The notes beneath the pieces were generated by a model, which was not told the DNA's origin, ran no database searches, and saw only the letters and a list, made by a program, of their open reading frames with translations. A DNA stretch of 64,000 nucleotides from Pterobdella sp. o SKG-2022 (Eukaryota > Annelida > Clitellata > Hirudinida > Piscicolidae), in NCBI GenBank assembly GCA_964035795.1, contig OZ038321.1, positions 6,567,696-6,631,695 of the forward strand, given 5' to 3'. Position numbers and translations under genes: made by a program. This document shows, piece by piece, positions 1 to 11,624 of this stretch (the first letter of the stretch is position 1; each line of letters opens with the position of its first letter).

Positions 1-2
1 AC

Positions 3-106
3 AAAGAACTCAATGAAAGGCAGTTGATTCAAATGTTCCAACATGTAGTCTGCCCTGTTGGTACTCATCAATGGTGGGCTTCCTACAGTATTTTGACTAG
101 TACAAG
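3..106 (+). CDS. Possible 3' end of a coding exon, gene not recognised
   Basis: One frame is open from the window edge. It reads a composition that looks protein-like (ends ...GTHQWWASYSILTSTR), and a possible GT donor follows at 107-108 (AAG|GTATTT). The family is not recognised and no partner exon was found downstream on the + strand. It may be a real exon of a gene lying mostly outside the window, or part of a decayed repeat. The open stretch is too short to decide. Confidence 0.22.
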
Positions 107-118
107 GTATTTTGCTTC

Positions 119-740
119 ATATTTTTAAATAATATTTGGTGGAAAAATAATCTTTTAAATACATCGTATGTATCTTTTCATTTTCAATAGTCTTTTGTTT
201 CTTTCTTCAAAAATAAAACAAGAAAATATTGAAAATATTTCCAGAATCCAAATATCAGTTGAAAAGAGAATTATTAAAACATAAACCAAAACACAAAAAA
301 AAAATTTAGTTTCCTAAAATCAAAAAAACAAACCTACAAAAATAAATCTTCCACTATAAAAACACCAGACCTACAACTACAAACTATCCCACTTCTGCCA
401 TAGACATTAGCAGTGTTGAACAACGGTAAAAAAAATTTTCTAGCACCAAAAACTATACCATTTATGGGTATCATTTTCGAAACAGAGAAAGCCGCAAAAA
501 TTTTAAATGAAGCAGTCATCAAAAAACGCAAAAAAATGTACTTCATAATAAAATAAACTTGGCAACTACAGTAATAAAGGTGTGAAATAAAAAAAAAAAA
601 TTATCCATAACAACTCAAGACCAACAGAATTGGATTAGTAACTGAATTCTAAACAGTTAAAAGAGAAAACTATGCAGGTCTTCAAAAACACCACCTAAAA
701 CAAAAGAAAACACTAAAAATCCTTAAACAAATATACGAAA
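119..740. other. AT-rich stretch, no gene seen
   Basis: A-rich DNA with several poly-A runs. No open frame with protein-like composition and no repeat that I recognise. Confidence 0.5.
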
Positions 741-2240
741 CAAATTATAATTAATAGGGCCTGCCACGTCCACTGGTGCATGAGGCAAAAATAAAAAGTT
801 TCCATTCATTTCTATTTCGAGCCAGCTCGATGATAGTGTCCCAAGTTTGGTTCATTTCTTTGACCTCTGCTACTCCTGTCCGATGCAATGAAGTTTTTGA
901 GCAGCCTCGTTTTTTTCTCTCTGGCGTCCAACGAATAACTATTTCGACTAAGGAACCTTTCTCTCTTTTCAAGACATGACCAATCCATCTCCATTGTTTT
1001 TACATGTTGATAGTAGCCATGTTTTTTTGCTGAAAACAGAAAAAAAGAGCATTTTTAGAGATATTATTAAGCCAAAAGATTCTCAAAATGCTTCACAAAC
1101 TCCGTGTATGAAAGGCTGACAATTCAATGACATCTTGCTCTGTCACTCCAACACTCAAATACATACAAAAGCACAAATAGAATACAGGTTTTGTACAGCT
1201 TGATCTTGGGGTTGACAGTGTACTAAGAGAACTTTCATACAGTTTTCATGCTCCTAAAATCATTTCTTGCTTTGTTGAGCCTACACCACCATCTATACTC
1301 AAAATGCTTCCATGATAAGTAAACTTATCTTTACTACAAAGATTTTGTTTATCAAGCTGCGCTGGGGTTGGTGATGGCACGTTGATGGTCATGACTTCAG
1401 TTTTCTAGCAGCTGATCTTGAGTTCAACCTGCTGGGCTATGAAAAACCGTTTTTTTGCATGTGACGATGTGTATGAAAAACTAGTGATAAATTCTCTGCA
1501 AAATTAAAGCAATTTAATCTACATAAGGGCTTCAGCTGATTCCTTTAATTTCAGATTCTGTAGTGCGGTGCAATGGTGGAGTTAAAAACACAGCCCTGTC
1601 TTACTCTTGTCTTGACCTCAAACCTCCAACACTGCAACTAAAGTTACTGTAAAAGCTTTGAATTAATTGAAAAAAGTGTTGGAGAATTCCATATGATTTC
1701 AGTACAAACCAAAATTGCTTTTTCAAAGTTCTACGCATCTTTTCACCCGTGGAATCCAGCCTGTTTTTTTTCTTAGGAATCTAAAAAAACCACTGCATCT
1801 GATATATCGCTCAAAAATGATTTTAGTAAGTATCTTACTAGGAACAAAAAAAAATGATTTTCTCCATTTATTTGATGAACTTTCTTGGTGATATTAACAA
1901 TCCTTTTGTCCACTCTGTAAGTACTTGTTTTCTTCGTCATATTTCTTTAAACAGTGAGTAAAATATGTTGTCTCAGAATTGGATCAGCCTTGAAAAGTTC
2001 AGCATTGAGCTTGCCATGTCTAGGTGCTATGTTGTTTTTTAGAGATTTGATGGCTAGAATTATTTCAAGTGTTGATGGCGGATCTATACTGATTTTTAGG
2101 TCTGAAGCAGCTGGAAAAATATTTTTTTTTGCATAGATGGTGGTTCAATATTTTGCTGAAGTGTTCAACCCAGTGCTTTTTCTGCTTTCAGTGGTAAAAA
2201 GCTTTTGGCTTTTGTTCTTGTTGGGATGATCTATAATATT
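741..2240 (-). mobile_element. Decayed RTE-like LINE, reverse-transcriptase and C-terminal part
   Basis: Read on the - strand, scattered frames match the usual order of a non-LTR retrotransposon ORF2. Near 2150-2200 is an HWVEHFSKILN-like segment. Near 1960-2110 is a DPPSTLEIILAIKSLKNN...LNAELFKADP segment, the RT fingers region. Near 1580-1630 is FEVKTRVRQGC, the RT motif that precedes SP..F. Near 1270-1320 is FTYHGSILSIDGG. At 750-1010 is the tail WRWIGHVLKREKGSLVEI...RWTPERKK...WDTIIELARNRNEW, ending in TAA by 747. Stops and frameshifts interrupt every segment and the YADD block was not found, so this is a dead, 5'-truncated copy. The RTE assignment rests on the tail and the VRQGC form of the motif and is from memory. 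Confidence 0.72.
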
Positions 2241-5200
2241 GCGTTGCTTGCCACAAACAAACTTGCTGATTACATTTTCTTCGACTAATTCTTCTCCAAC
2301 CACCTTTTCGACTACTTCATCTTTTTCAACTATTTCATCTCCATCAACCTCAATTTCAGCAACTATGACCACTTCAACTTCATCTATAAGAAAGACATTA
2401 TCTTCAACTTCTTCACTTTTTGCCCCTACGACTACTTCATCTCTTAGTTCAAAAAATAATTTTCCATCATTAATTTCACTAGACTCATTCACACCAACCA
2501 ATTCGATCACATCTATTCTTCTTACTCATTTCAACCTACTATTCTTAAATCAAAAAACAAGCACACCCACTGTCCTCCACCGGCTAAAAAATTTCACCCT
2601 CACACCCTCTCATCCAACCTAAAATCTATTCTATTAAAAAAACCCTACTCATTATTAAATATTCCATTAAATTTATCTCAGCGACAAATGAAATTCCAAG
2701 TGAATTGTGCAAGAGATTGATTTCGTCCATCAACTTTTCACAACAAGCCTTTAAATCCTTTTCTAAGCATGTTCGTGAGTCTACTGATACTGTTGTCTGG
2801 GAAGCTGACTCTGCTGATTCACTCAAAGATTCCAAGTTTTTCATTTTTCTCTTTCCAACATCCGCTTTTATGACTCAGTTTTTTTGAATCTAACAATCAC
2901 CGTTCTGGGTCAACCGACATGAGTTTCTAATTAGGAGCTTGAGACCTCATTCAATCTTTTTTCCATCTGCTGGTTCCAGCTCTTTCCGTGCCATTAAGCA
3001 CAGGTCTAACGCACAAAACCCTTCTACTTGCGATTGGCTTATCCCATGCTGAATAATTCCAAGAACATACATCTCCTTTTTGGCAGATTTCTTTTCCACT
3101 CGCATCCATCCAACTAGATGTCTGAATTGACAAGCCTATGGCCCTAACTGCCACAATCCTAGAGTATGTGAGCACTTCAGCGAAGACCATTCGTCTGATA
3201 ATTGCCCTAAAACCTCTTCTTTTTTCTGTGTATCCTGCTTTAGGCCAAAGCGCTTCTGCCATGACCATGTCACCACATCCTTCTTTTGTCTTCCTTATAA
3301 ACAACAAATGCGACTCAAAATGGGACTTACAGCTTGGCAATGAAAGTCGACTTTACCCACTTATCTTTCAGTGAAGTTTGGCCTCCTAAATCCCCGTTCC
3401 AATTTCGACAAATCCACTCATCCTGAATGCGATCTACATATTCTTTTTATGTTCTTGCACTGACTAAAATGTGGATTGCAATAAATGCAGACAATGTCAT
3501 AAAATACGACATTGTTTCCCCGAATTAATGGTTCTAATGGAAAGCGCGGTGGTGGCGTTTTTTTAATTTTTTCCAACTCAATTAAACTGACTTCTTTTGA
3601 AGCTCTAACTAACTGCTCAAGCTTTTTTCTGATATTTTTCCGATAATTTTTGCTATTTACCGCTCTCAAAACTCTCATATTTCATCCATGAACGCACAGC
3701 CCATCTTTATTTTCTTTTATTAACATTTAATCATTTCATTAATACCCCTAATGCCCTGATCTTGATAGTTATTGATTTATTCTTTTGCGAGAATACGGTT
3801 TGGTTAACTTTCCAACTCACAGGCTTGACAACACTGGACCTTGTTATTACATCGATTTCTCTTTCATCTTATATCAGACCTTGCTAGCGAGGTTTTTGAA
3901 TCCAATCATTTCATTATATCGTGCTGTCTCAACCTCATACGGCCTCACCTTTCAACTCATCGTGTCACTTCTCGGTCTTCTAGGAATCTCAACTTGGCCG
4001 GCTTTGAAAGAGACCTCAACTTTATAAGCGATCTACTTATTATGTCTTGAATTTCCATAATCGATGACTTTGTTAGTTCCATGGACTTTTATGCTTTTTT
4101 ACGCATTCTTTTCGCCCCTGCTTGCATTCACATTTTCATCTGTTTGCGCCAAACACAAAAGAAGAAAAATTGAGACAGATATCCAGCCTCCAAAAGCTCC
4201 GCATGCAAGTTCTCGAAAATCTTTTTAATGAAGTCAGGATTTCACGTAAACTTGCCCACGCTGCCATTAACAAGTCATGAGCGGATTATCGCTATCCTCG
4301 GTGACACCTAACTTCAAGCCTTTTGGAAAACTCTTAACTCCATACTTCACAAGTCTCCACTCTTTCCCCGAACTTCTGCGGAAAATGATCTTTTTGTTGC
4401 TAATTAGCACTTTTTTCATTACTACAATTGATGTGATTCATAACTCATTACCGATCCCTAATCTTTCCCATCGAGCTTCTTTAACTGACTGTGCAATAAA
4501 ATCTTATTTTTCCCACCTCCTACTATTGACGAAATCCTCAAACGGATCACTTCTCCAAATAAATCTTCACTTTTAGATATAATCTCTTTTTTCTTGCTGA
4601 AGCAGTTTTCTGGCATTTTTGCCTCTATTATAGACTTTCCGCTCTTTCATTTTAGCAAGGCACTTTGCCAACTTTCTTTAAAATGGTGCAGGTAACCCCT
4701 TTACCGGAAAAAAAATAGCTTAGACCCCATGCAGCCATCCAACTATCGTCCAATTTCAAACTTCAGCACTATTTCAAAAATTTTAGAAAGAGTTTTTTTC
4801 AAGAGACTATTCTTCCACGTTTCTTTACTGCGTACCTTCAACCTTTCCCTGTTTCTCTCCGTTATGGTGTTTCACAAAGCTGCATTTTTACACCCATACT
4901 TTTTTTTCTATATACATCTTTTATTAGAAAGATCATACTAAATAATATTATTCTTAATTAAATCTGTGATAAACAAAAATATATAGATAAAACTTTAAAT
5001 AAAAAATTTTGAGCAATCAAATGTTAATTTTAGACAAAATTTGAACAACTTCATTGTCTTCATCTTTTTCTTCTTATCACCAGCATTAAAACCAGAAAGT
5101 GCTTATCTTTTTCTTTTATTTTATTGATAAATTTTTTGATATTAACTAAATGATAAAATTCTTCATCTTTTATAGAATTTTTATCCAAGTAATGTCAGCC

Positions 5201-5965
5201 TTTTTTACCCCTAAAAACCCCTGAAGTTTTTATCTTTGTATTGTTTGTGTTTTCTTGGATAAGAGTTGATATTCACAATTCATCTTCTTTCTATGAAAAG
5301 CAAAAAATCCCAATTCATCCGAAAAAAAATAGTTTTTGTATGGTATGGTACTAAGTTATCAAATTTCAGAATAAAATTGCGAAATTGTTTCATATAATAA
5401 TATTTTGACATTTTAAACTGAATTATCTGGGGCCAAAGAATGAATATTGTAACTCTCTTTCTTTGGACTTCCAAGCTGTCTCATTTCTAAGTTGCAATTT
5501 CTCCAAAATCGCTGCCAAAACTGTTCTTCAAGCCGATTACTATTTTTCATCTCGTGCTTGTCTCGATCGCCTTCATTGGTTGCCGGTCGCACTGAGAGCC
5601 CAGTTCAAGTTACTGTGGCTCATCGCTAATATTCTTTATTTTAACCAGCCGGCTTACTTATATGAGCTTTTTTCTATCAGACAGACTCATGAGTCTTTCG
5701 GGTCTTCGAACTCTGGCTTATGGCTGTATCAGTCTGTCTCTTCTAACACTTTTTAACATGGCTCATTTTGGTAAATCGCACCTCATTTATGGAGTTCTCT
5801 TCCACTTAATCTGCGTCTCTCATCTTCCCTAAAACATTTTCGCAAACGTTTTAAAACGCATCTTTATATCCGCATCTCTCTACTCTAGTTTTTTTTTTGA
5901 CTACACAAGCGCCTTTGCAGCAAACCTAGTTTTTGAACTGCGTGCCTTTAAATAATGATTATTAT
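2240..5965 (+). mobile_element. Decayed L2/CR1-like LINE, near full length
   Basis: Order on the + strand: a Thr/Ser-rich ORF1-like frame (2239-2622); a region with CCHC-like residues near 3130-3220 (RCLN-QAYGPNCHN...CEHFSEDHSSDNC); an endonuclease start at 3380-3680 that matches the second copy at 35,101-38,064 (AxNAxNVxKYDIV); more endonuclease at 3785-4030 (NFPTHRL...); an RT start at 4729-4800 (SNYRPISNFSTISKILER); and the C-terminal block at 5470-5760 (AKTVLQADY, LDRLHWLPVA, QPAYLYELFSIRQT). The 3' end at 5890-5960 carries the GCAGCAAACCTAG motif and an AT repeat. The central RT is missing and replaced by about 500 bp of AT-rich DNA, with many stops. It is a dead copy, older than the one in the CaMKII intron. 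Confidence 0.72.
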
Positions 5966-7481
5966 CATTGAAAAAAACTAAAAAGGCTGAAGTCCCAAGC
6001 TAACATGAAAATTTTTTAATGTCAAATTTAGTTAATTGTGAATATATTAAAGTTTCTTTTTATGATGATTTTATTGTTGCTGTTTATTCTAATTTATGTA
6101 ACAATAATGAAACTAGATGAGCTTCAGGTTTACACAAAATCATTGAGTCATGTTGTAGCAAAAGCTAATTGCAATAAGACGTGAATCTTCAACTTCAAAA
6201 GAACTTTCTAATTTAAAGAGATGATATGGTTGGATCATGTAAAAAAGGATGGAGGTTTGATAAAATTTAGGAATTTGCGATACCACACCAATTAATGGGA
6301 TCCTGCTTGTACTCAACATACAACTCTATTTGAGTGATCAAAAAAATAGAACATCTTCAACACAGCGTGTGTGCGATAATTATTATTGAATAATAAGCAT
6401 TCATTAAAGTATCAACCTACAAACAATGCACTAAAACTAAACACAAAGTTTCAAGTTTATTTACAGTTTTTCAATTCAACTGAAAATGATTTCACAGTGA
6501 ATCGAAAAGCTTTGTGAGTCAATAAACTGGTAAGCTATTGTGTCCAATTTCATCGATACTCATTCAAGTTTCTATATATTCATGCAAATATAACTATAAA
6601 ACACGTTATATTCTTATTAAAAACGACTTATCGAAATAAAACAATTAATTTTTTGAAATATTAAAATGTCCGAGAAATTAAAGTGCCGACGATTTGGAGT
6701 TTTGATGGTTTTCTGTATTAATAACTTCATATATGCAACTTGGTGCTGATGGTCAACAATACAACAACAATAGAATATAGTAAAAAAATTAATTGAAAAA
6801 GAAATGAAAATATTAAGTGTTGAAACATGAAAAAATAAACTAAGAAAGAATAACATCTGAAGCCATTATAAGTGAATCTGAAGCCATTTAAAGATGATTT
6901 TCATTGAAAACAGGTATCATTCTTAATGAAAAACCAAAAATTACAAACAAATATACCACCTTTTGTATTAATTAAATAAATTATGAAACCAACCAATTAA
7001 TTCGACCGTTTAGTTATTAACTGATTAGGTTATTATTTTGTAATAAATCATCGAAATAATTGATTATTAATCTATTCACTTACTAAAGGATTAATCAATG
7101 GATATATTTTTATTCTATATATTGTATCTCAATAAAATCTACGTAAACTTATTACCCTTTTATTTAATATCCTTTATTATATTGTTTTTCAATTTATATT
7201 GTGAGTATTGATTTTCGTCTATTTATAATTGTCATTTGGTATCAAGTGTATTTCATTAACTCTCTTATAGATCTTTTCCATGCTTTTGGGCGTATCCTAT
7301 TGTATCAATATCATTTTTTATAATTTTTTTATATTATGTTTTTTTTATATTGTATTTTTTTTATTATTATTGTTATTGTGTTATCACTGTAAATTTTTCT
7401 TGCTTTTATTATTTTTTGATTCTTATGAGTTTTCATTTTATATTTACTCTCCATCTATTCAATATATAATAATCTTCTTTA
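5966..7481. other. AT-rich intergenic stretch, no gene seen
   Basis: No frame with protein-like composition. Low-complexity ATT runs dominate towards 7300-7400. Confidence 0.5.
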
Positions 7482-7606
7482 GCCAAAGTAAATACTGAAA
7501 ATTATTTGAACACGAGTTAATTTTATTAAGTTGATAATGTTACTTTGTTAACAAAAAGCTTTGTACTTTATAAAATTACCTTTAGTGTTCAAATAATTTT
7601 CAGTAC
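7482..7606 (+). repeat. Small inverted-repeat element (MITE-like)
   Basis: A perfect 21-bp inverted repeat lies at 7493-7513 and 7585-7605 and brackets about 71 bp. The inner part contains TTGTTAACAAAAAGCTTTGT. Related pieces occur at 8190-8245, 22005-22080 (-), 60489-60590 and, more weakly, near 45,085 and 61,325. The piece at 60,590 shows that the end of the element continues to AGCCAAAGT, which this copy has on its left at 7481-7489. Short length, no coding and inverted ends fit a non-autonomous DNA transposon. No flanking target duplication was settled. Confidence 0.6.
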
Positions 7607-8792
7607 TCAATATATGTTAGTCAAAACCCCCATTATATTCTTTATTATCATTATTGTTTTTAAATGTTCGAATAAAAACATAAACAATTTTTTAATTTTA
7701 TTTTTTCATTTATTTTTTTTATTCAAAATCTTGTTCTATTGTTCTAGTTATCGTCTTCTGCTCATGCTTCTTGTTGCAAACGGTTTGATCTCATATGGAC
7801 TATACCATCATTATTACGAGTCATTTCAATATTTATTGATTTATTAATTACAAATAGATTACGGATGAGCTCAATATAATATTTTAGAACGTTTTTATGT
7901 ATAAACTAATTGTAGTTTGTACTTTTAAAAATTTTATAATATTATTTAGTTAGTAAATCACCTACAGTGTGTCATTAGTCATGCACTGATTTTTAAACGC
8001 TCAGCCAGACTCTACCAAGACTTGGGTCTTTCTCAGCATACTACTTCCAATATTATCATACTAAAATACCTCTGATTTAGTTTAATATGTTGAATGATCT
8101 TTTTTTCTTCCAAACCAGTGTTAAAACTTTTCGAATAAAGTAACAGTATAAATAAGCAGTGTTTTTAGTGTGTTTCTCATACTTGAAACTGTTAGTTAAC
8201 AAAAAGCTTTGTATTTCAATAAAATTTTTGTATTTCTAATTATACTCGTTTGATTGTGGCTAGTGTAAAAACATCCTTTCAAAGAATAGTTCTCAATTTC
8301 TTATTCTTTACTTGAACACCTCAATTCTAATCCCATTTTGGCCTTCTAATTTAGTGTATATAATATTATTTTTATTTTAGATTTCCACACTACGTAATTT
8401 TATAATGAGTATGTCTAATATTTTTATAACTGAACACACAAACAACAAACTCATCTAAATGAACTTAACAATGCTAATGCGTTTTCTATTGATTTTTATT
8501 GAATTCAATTTAAACTCACTAACTACAGATATGAAACAAAAAACTTTTAAGATAAATTAAATTTATATTTTTTCAATTGAAAACCTGAAAAACTGTTCAT
8601 TATTTTCAGCATAACACTGTTATTAAATACTATAGTTCAACTTATTTCAACTTATGCAATTGTATGAGTTATATGAAATCTGTCATTATGAATTAAACTT
8701 GAAAACAAAGCTTTAATTTTTAAGATTAATTTCTCGTCAATCATTATTAATATCTCCGCTTGCAATTCATATTAATATTTGTTCAATAGAAT
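7607..8792. other. AT-rich intergenic stretch with one repeat fragment
   Basis: At 8190-8245 lies a fragment (GTTAACAAAAAGCTTTGTAT) of the inverted-repeat family found at 7482. Otherwise no gene or RNA is visible. Confidence 0.45.
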
Positions 8793-8800
8793 CAGTGACA
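8793..8800 (+). repeat. Putative 8-bp target-site duplication of the LINE
   Basis: CAGTGACA at 8793-8800 recurs as a direct repeat at 11617-11624, exactly flanking the LINE at 8801-11616. This is the expected trace of target-primed insertion. A chance 8-mer match is possible, but both repeats abut the ends shared with the second copy at 47.4-49.8 kb. Confidence 0.6.
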
Positions 8801-11616
8801 TTTTATTTATTTATGAGGGTTTCAAAGAGACAAAAATAGAGATAAAATTGAGTATTCAAATATTTTCAAAGATCTTCGTTCGCCGGTGTACGGCTTCCCT
8901 CCAGCTTCCATAGGTCCCTGTCTTGCGCCAGTTCAACTGCTTGATCTATGTTTAGTTTGTGGGCTTTTAGATCGTGTTTGATCATTGTGAAAAGGCTGGT
9001 GCTAGGTCTTCCACGCTTTGCGTTTTTTTTTCTTGAGGCAATTGATGGTGGATCGTTTAGTTGGAACCAGATCATCCATGCGCAGAATATGGCCTAACGT
9101 TTGCCAGCGTCGCCTTGTCACGATTTGAGAGGCTGGTTCAATCAAGGCATTCACGGTATCTGTTTTCATGCGGTTTGGCCAGAAAGCCCCACATACATAC
9201 CGCACCATTTTTCGGTTGAAACTGTCCACCGATCTAACCATCCCCTTGTCCATTGCCCACGTGCTACAACCAAAAAGCATGATGCTTTGAACGTATGCTT
9301 TGTAGATTCTTAACTTTTTGTTTCTTGTTATGCTCGAGTTCCATATTTGTTTTAGCTTGAGCATTGCCGTTGTTGTTAGCTGCTTTCGCCTTTTCCACTC
9401 TTGCTTTGTATCGAGTAGCATGCCCAGTTTTTTCGCATTTTTCCACTGGTTGTCTGATCCGATTTTGAGAATCTCCGTTTTTGTGGGATTCATTTTTAGG
9501 TTCCACTTTTCCAATATTTTCTCCACTATATTTAGGTTGACGCCATCTTTGCTAATGAAATCAACATCATCAGCATATACAATGTCTTGGGCATGGACAT
9601 TATTTTTGACTTCTCTCAACGCTGCTTCTAGGTACGTGGTGAAAAGTACTGGACTAAGACCATCTCCTTGAGGAATGCCAATATTGGTGTCAAAAGTGGG
9701 TCCTACCTCTTTGGTTCTCACTCTCAGACTGGTTTCATTGAGTAAAAAATGTATCAACTTCATATCTTCCTTGGAGCAGATTGTATGCAATATCTCCATC
9801 ATTTTTACTCTGTTGACCAAGTCAAAGGCTGAGGATAAGTCTTTACCTTGGATTGTGATTTTGTTATTGGTGCTTAATGTGCTTGCTATTTCTAGTTTAA
9901 GTGTCCATACAATGTCTTCTATAGATCTATCTTTCCTATAGGCAGCTTGGCTGGGTGATAGGTAGTTTACTATTGTTGGTCTTAGTCTATTTAGAGTGAT
10001 GAGTGATATTATTTTTCTAATGGTGGAGAGTAGTATTATTGGTCTGGTGTTTTCTACTTTTTTGGTTTTATTGTGTTTTGGTATAGGGAGTAGGATGCTA
10101 AGGCGAAGTTGGTGATGTTGTTTGTGGTGTTTATTATATGAGTAAGTTTGTCAATGGTTATGCTACTCAATATTTTCATCATTTCTGCAACAATATTGTC
10201 ATAGCCTGGTGATCTATTGTTTTCGAGTGATTTTATGGCAGAGTTGACTTCACTATTGGTTATTTTGACATTGATATGTGTTTGGTTTTCTTGTTTTTGT
10301 TGTGTTGCTGTTGTAGACTTGTTGAATTTTTCTTTATAGTATGAAGTGAGTTGAAAGTTGGTATAGAGAGGTGGTGGAGTTTTATGTTTGATGTTTAGTT
10401 GTTTTATTGCCTTAGGCATTCTTTGATTGCAGTTTGAATTTTCTATTTCTTTCAATTGTTCTTCTGTTATTGAGGATTTGTTATCTAAGCATTTTTTGTT
10501 AATTTGCTTTTGTATGATGTGTTTTTCTTTGTTTAAGTTTATTTTTGTGGTTTGATTTATTTTACAATTTTTCAAAATGTTTCTGATTTTATTGATTTTG
10601 TTAATAAGTTTGTTTTTTTCTGGGTCTTTTATTTTAGTTTGTTGGTTGCTTTGCTTTTTGAAACATTTCAGGGCAGATTTATATATTATTTTTTGAAAAT
10701 CTTCAATATTTGTGAAATTGGTTGATATCATATTTGAGAAGTTTTTGATATTTGTCTATTGATAAGTGAGTTTTGTATTTTGTTGTTTAGGTTTTTTCCA
10801 AAGTTGGTGGGGTTCTGGTATTTGCAGTATCGCTTTGACAAGCCTGTGATTTGTTGATAGTTTTATACCAGAGTAGCTTCTGGAGTTTTTGATGTAGCTG
10901 ATGATTTTTTGTTGAGTGATGATGTAGTCTATTGTGTTAAAAACCATTTTGTTATTCAGTTTTCCTTGCCATGTGGTTAGGTGTCTGGCAGGATGTTTGA
11001 AGAGTGTATTGGTGGCAGTTAAATTGTTGATTGCCAAAAATTCATTTAACAAGCTGCCATTTTTATTTTCACGTCCTCTTGAAAAGTGGCCTTTTTGTGT
11101 AGAATTGATTGAGCTTCTGCTTATTTTTGCATTAAAGTCTCCTTGTAATATAAGTATTTGGTTTGATTTTGTTTTTATATTTGCCTGGAGTACTTCAAGA
11201 AATTCTTCATAGATTTCTTTTTTTTTATTTGAGAGGATTTGTGTTGGTCCATAACAGTTCACTATTTTGAAATGTGCACTTTTGAGATTGCTTTCTAGTA
11301 TTGTAACTCTGTCCGAAATGTTGTGCGTGGTGAGATTAGTCCATTTCTTACTTACTGCAAATCCGAGACCGTAGTGGTGTGTGCTGGAAGAGAGTAAGTG
11401 TAGAGTGCTTTTTTTTGTTGTATTGTTTTCTCGTTTTTTGTTTTTGTTTCTTGGAGGCAAAGTACGTCTAAGTTGTAGTCGGCAAAAAGTTCATCTAAGC
11501 ATTCTCTTTTTGTGTTGCTAGTTAAACCGCGAACATTGAGAGTTTCTCTAGAAAACTGGGTAGTAGTTCTGGCTTTATTTTGACAGTTTACTATTCTGTA
11601 ATTGCACGTTAGGCAC
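8801..11616 (-). mobile_element. Compact APE-type LINE, copy 1 (full length, mutated)
   Basis: One continuous coding region reads on the - strand. The APE-type endonuclease comes first (11,560-10,770: LNVRGLTSN, CLQETKTK, NCYGPTQ, LQGDFNAKI, FNTIDYIITQQ, STNHRLV). The reverse transcriptase follows (10,730-9,000: NRSPGYDNIVAEM, LSPSQAAYRK, DLSSAFDLVNR, GIPQGDGLSPVLF, IVYADDVDF with the catalytic DD). The LINE tail WQTLGHILRMD comes last. There is no ORF1. The copy is broken by an A-run frameshift near 11,415, a CAG-to-TAG nonsense change near 10,758, and a 10-base loss relative to copy 2 near 10,100. Near 9,023-9,031 a nine-base A run (on -) separates the main frame from an open frame that continues to 8,866. 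The 3' end is (AAAT)-like. Copy 2 lies at 47.4-49.8 kb on the + strand and is nearly identical. Confidence 0.85.
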
Positions 11617-11624
11617 CAGTGACA

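Noticed and set aside
2239..2622. A 127-codon Ser/Thr-rich open frame as an independent secreted or mucin-like gene
   Set aside because: It lies at the 5' side of the L2/CR1-like remnant, has simple-sequence composition and is followed by more decayed ORF1-like sequence, so it is treated as part of that element.
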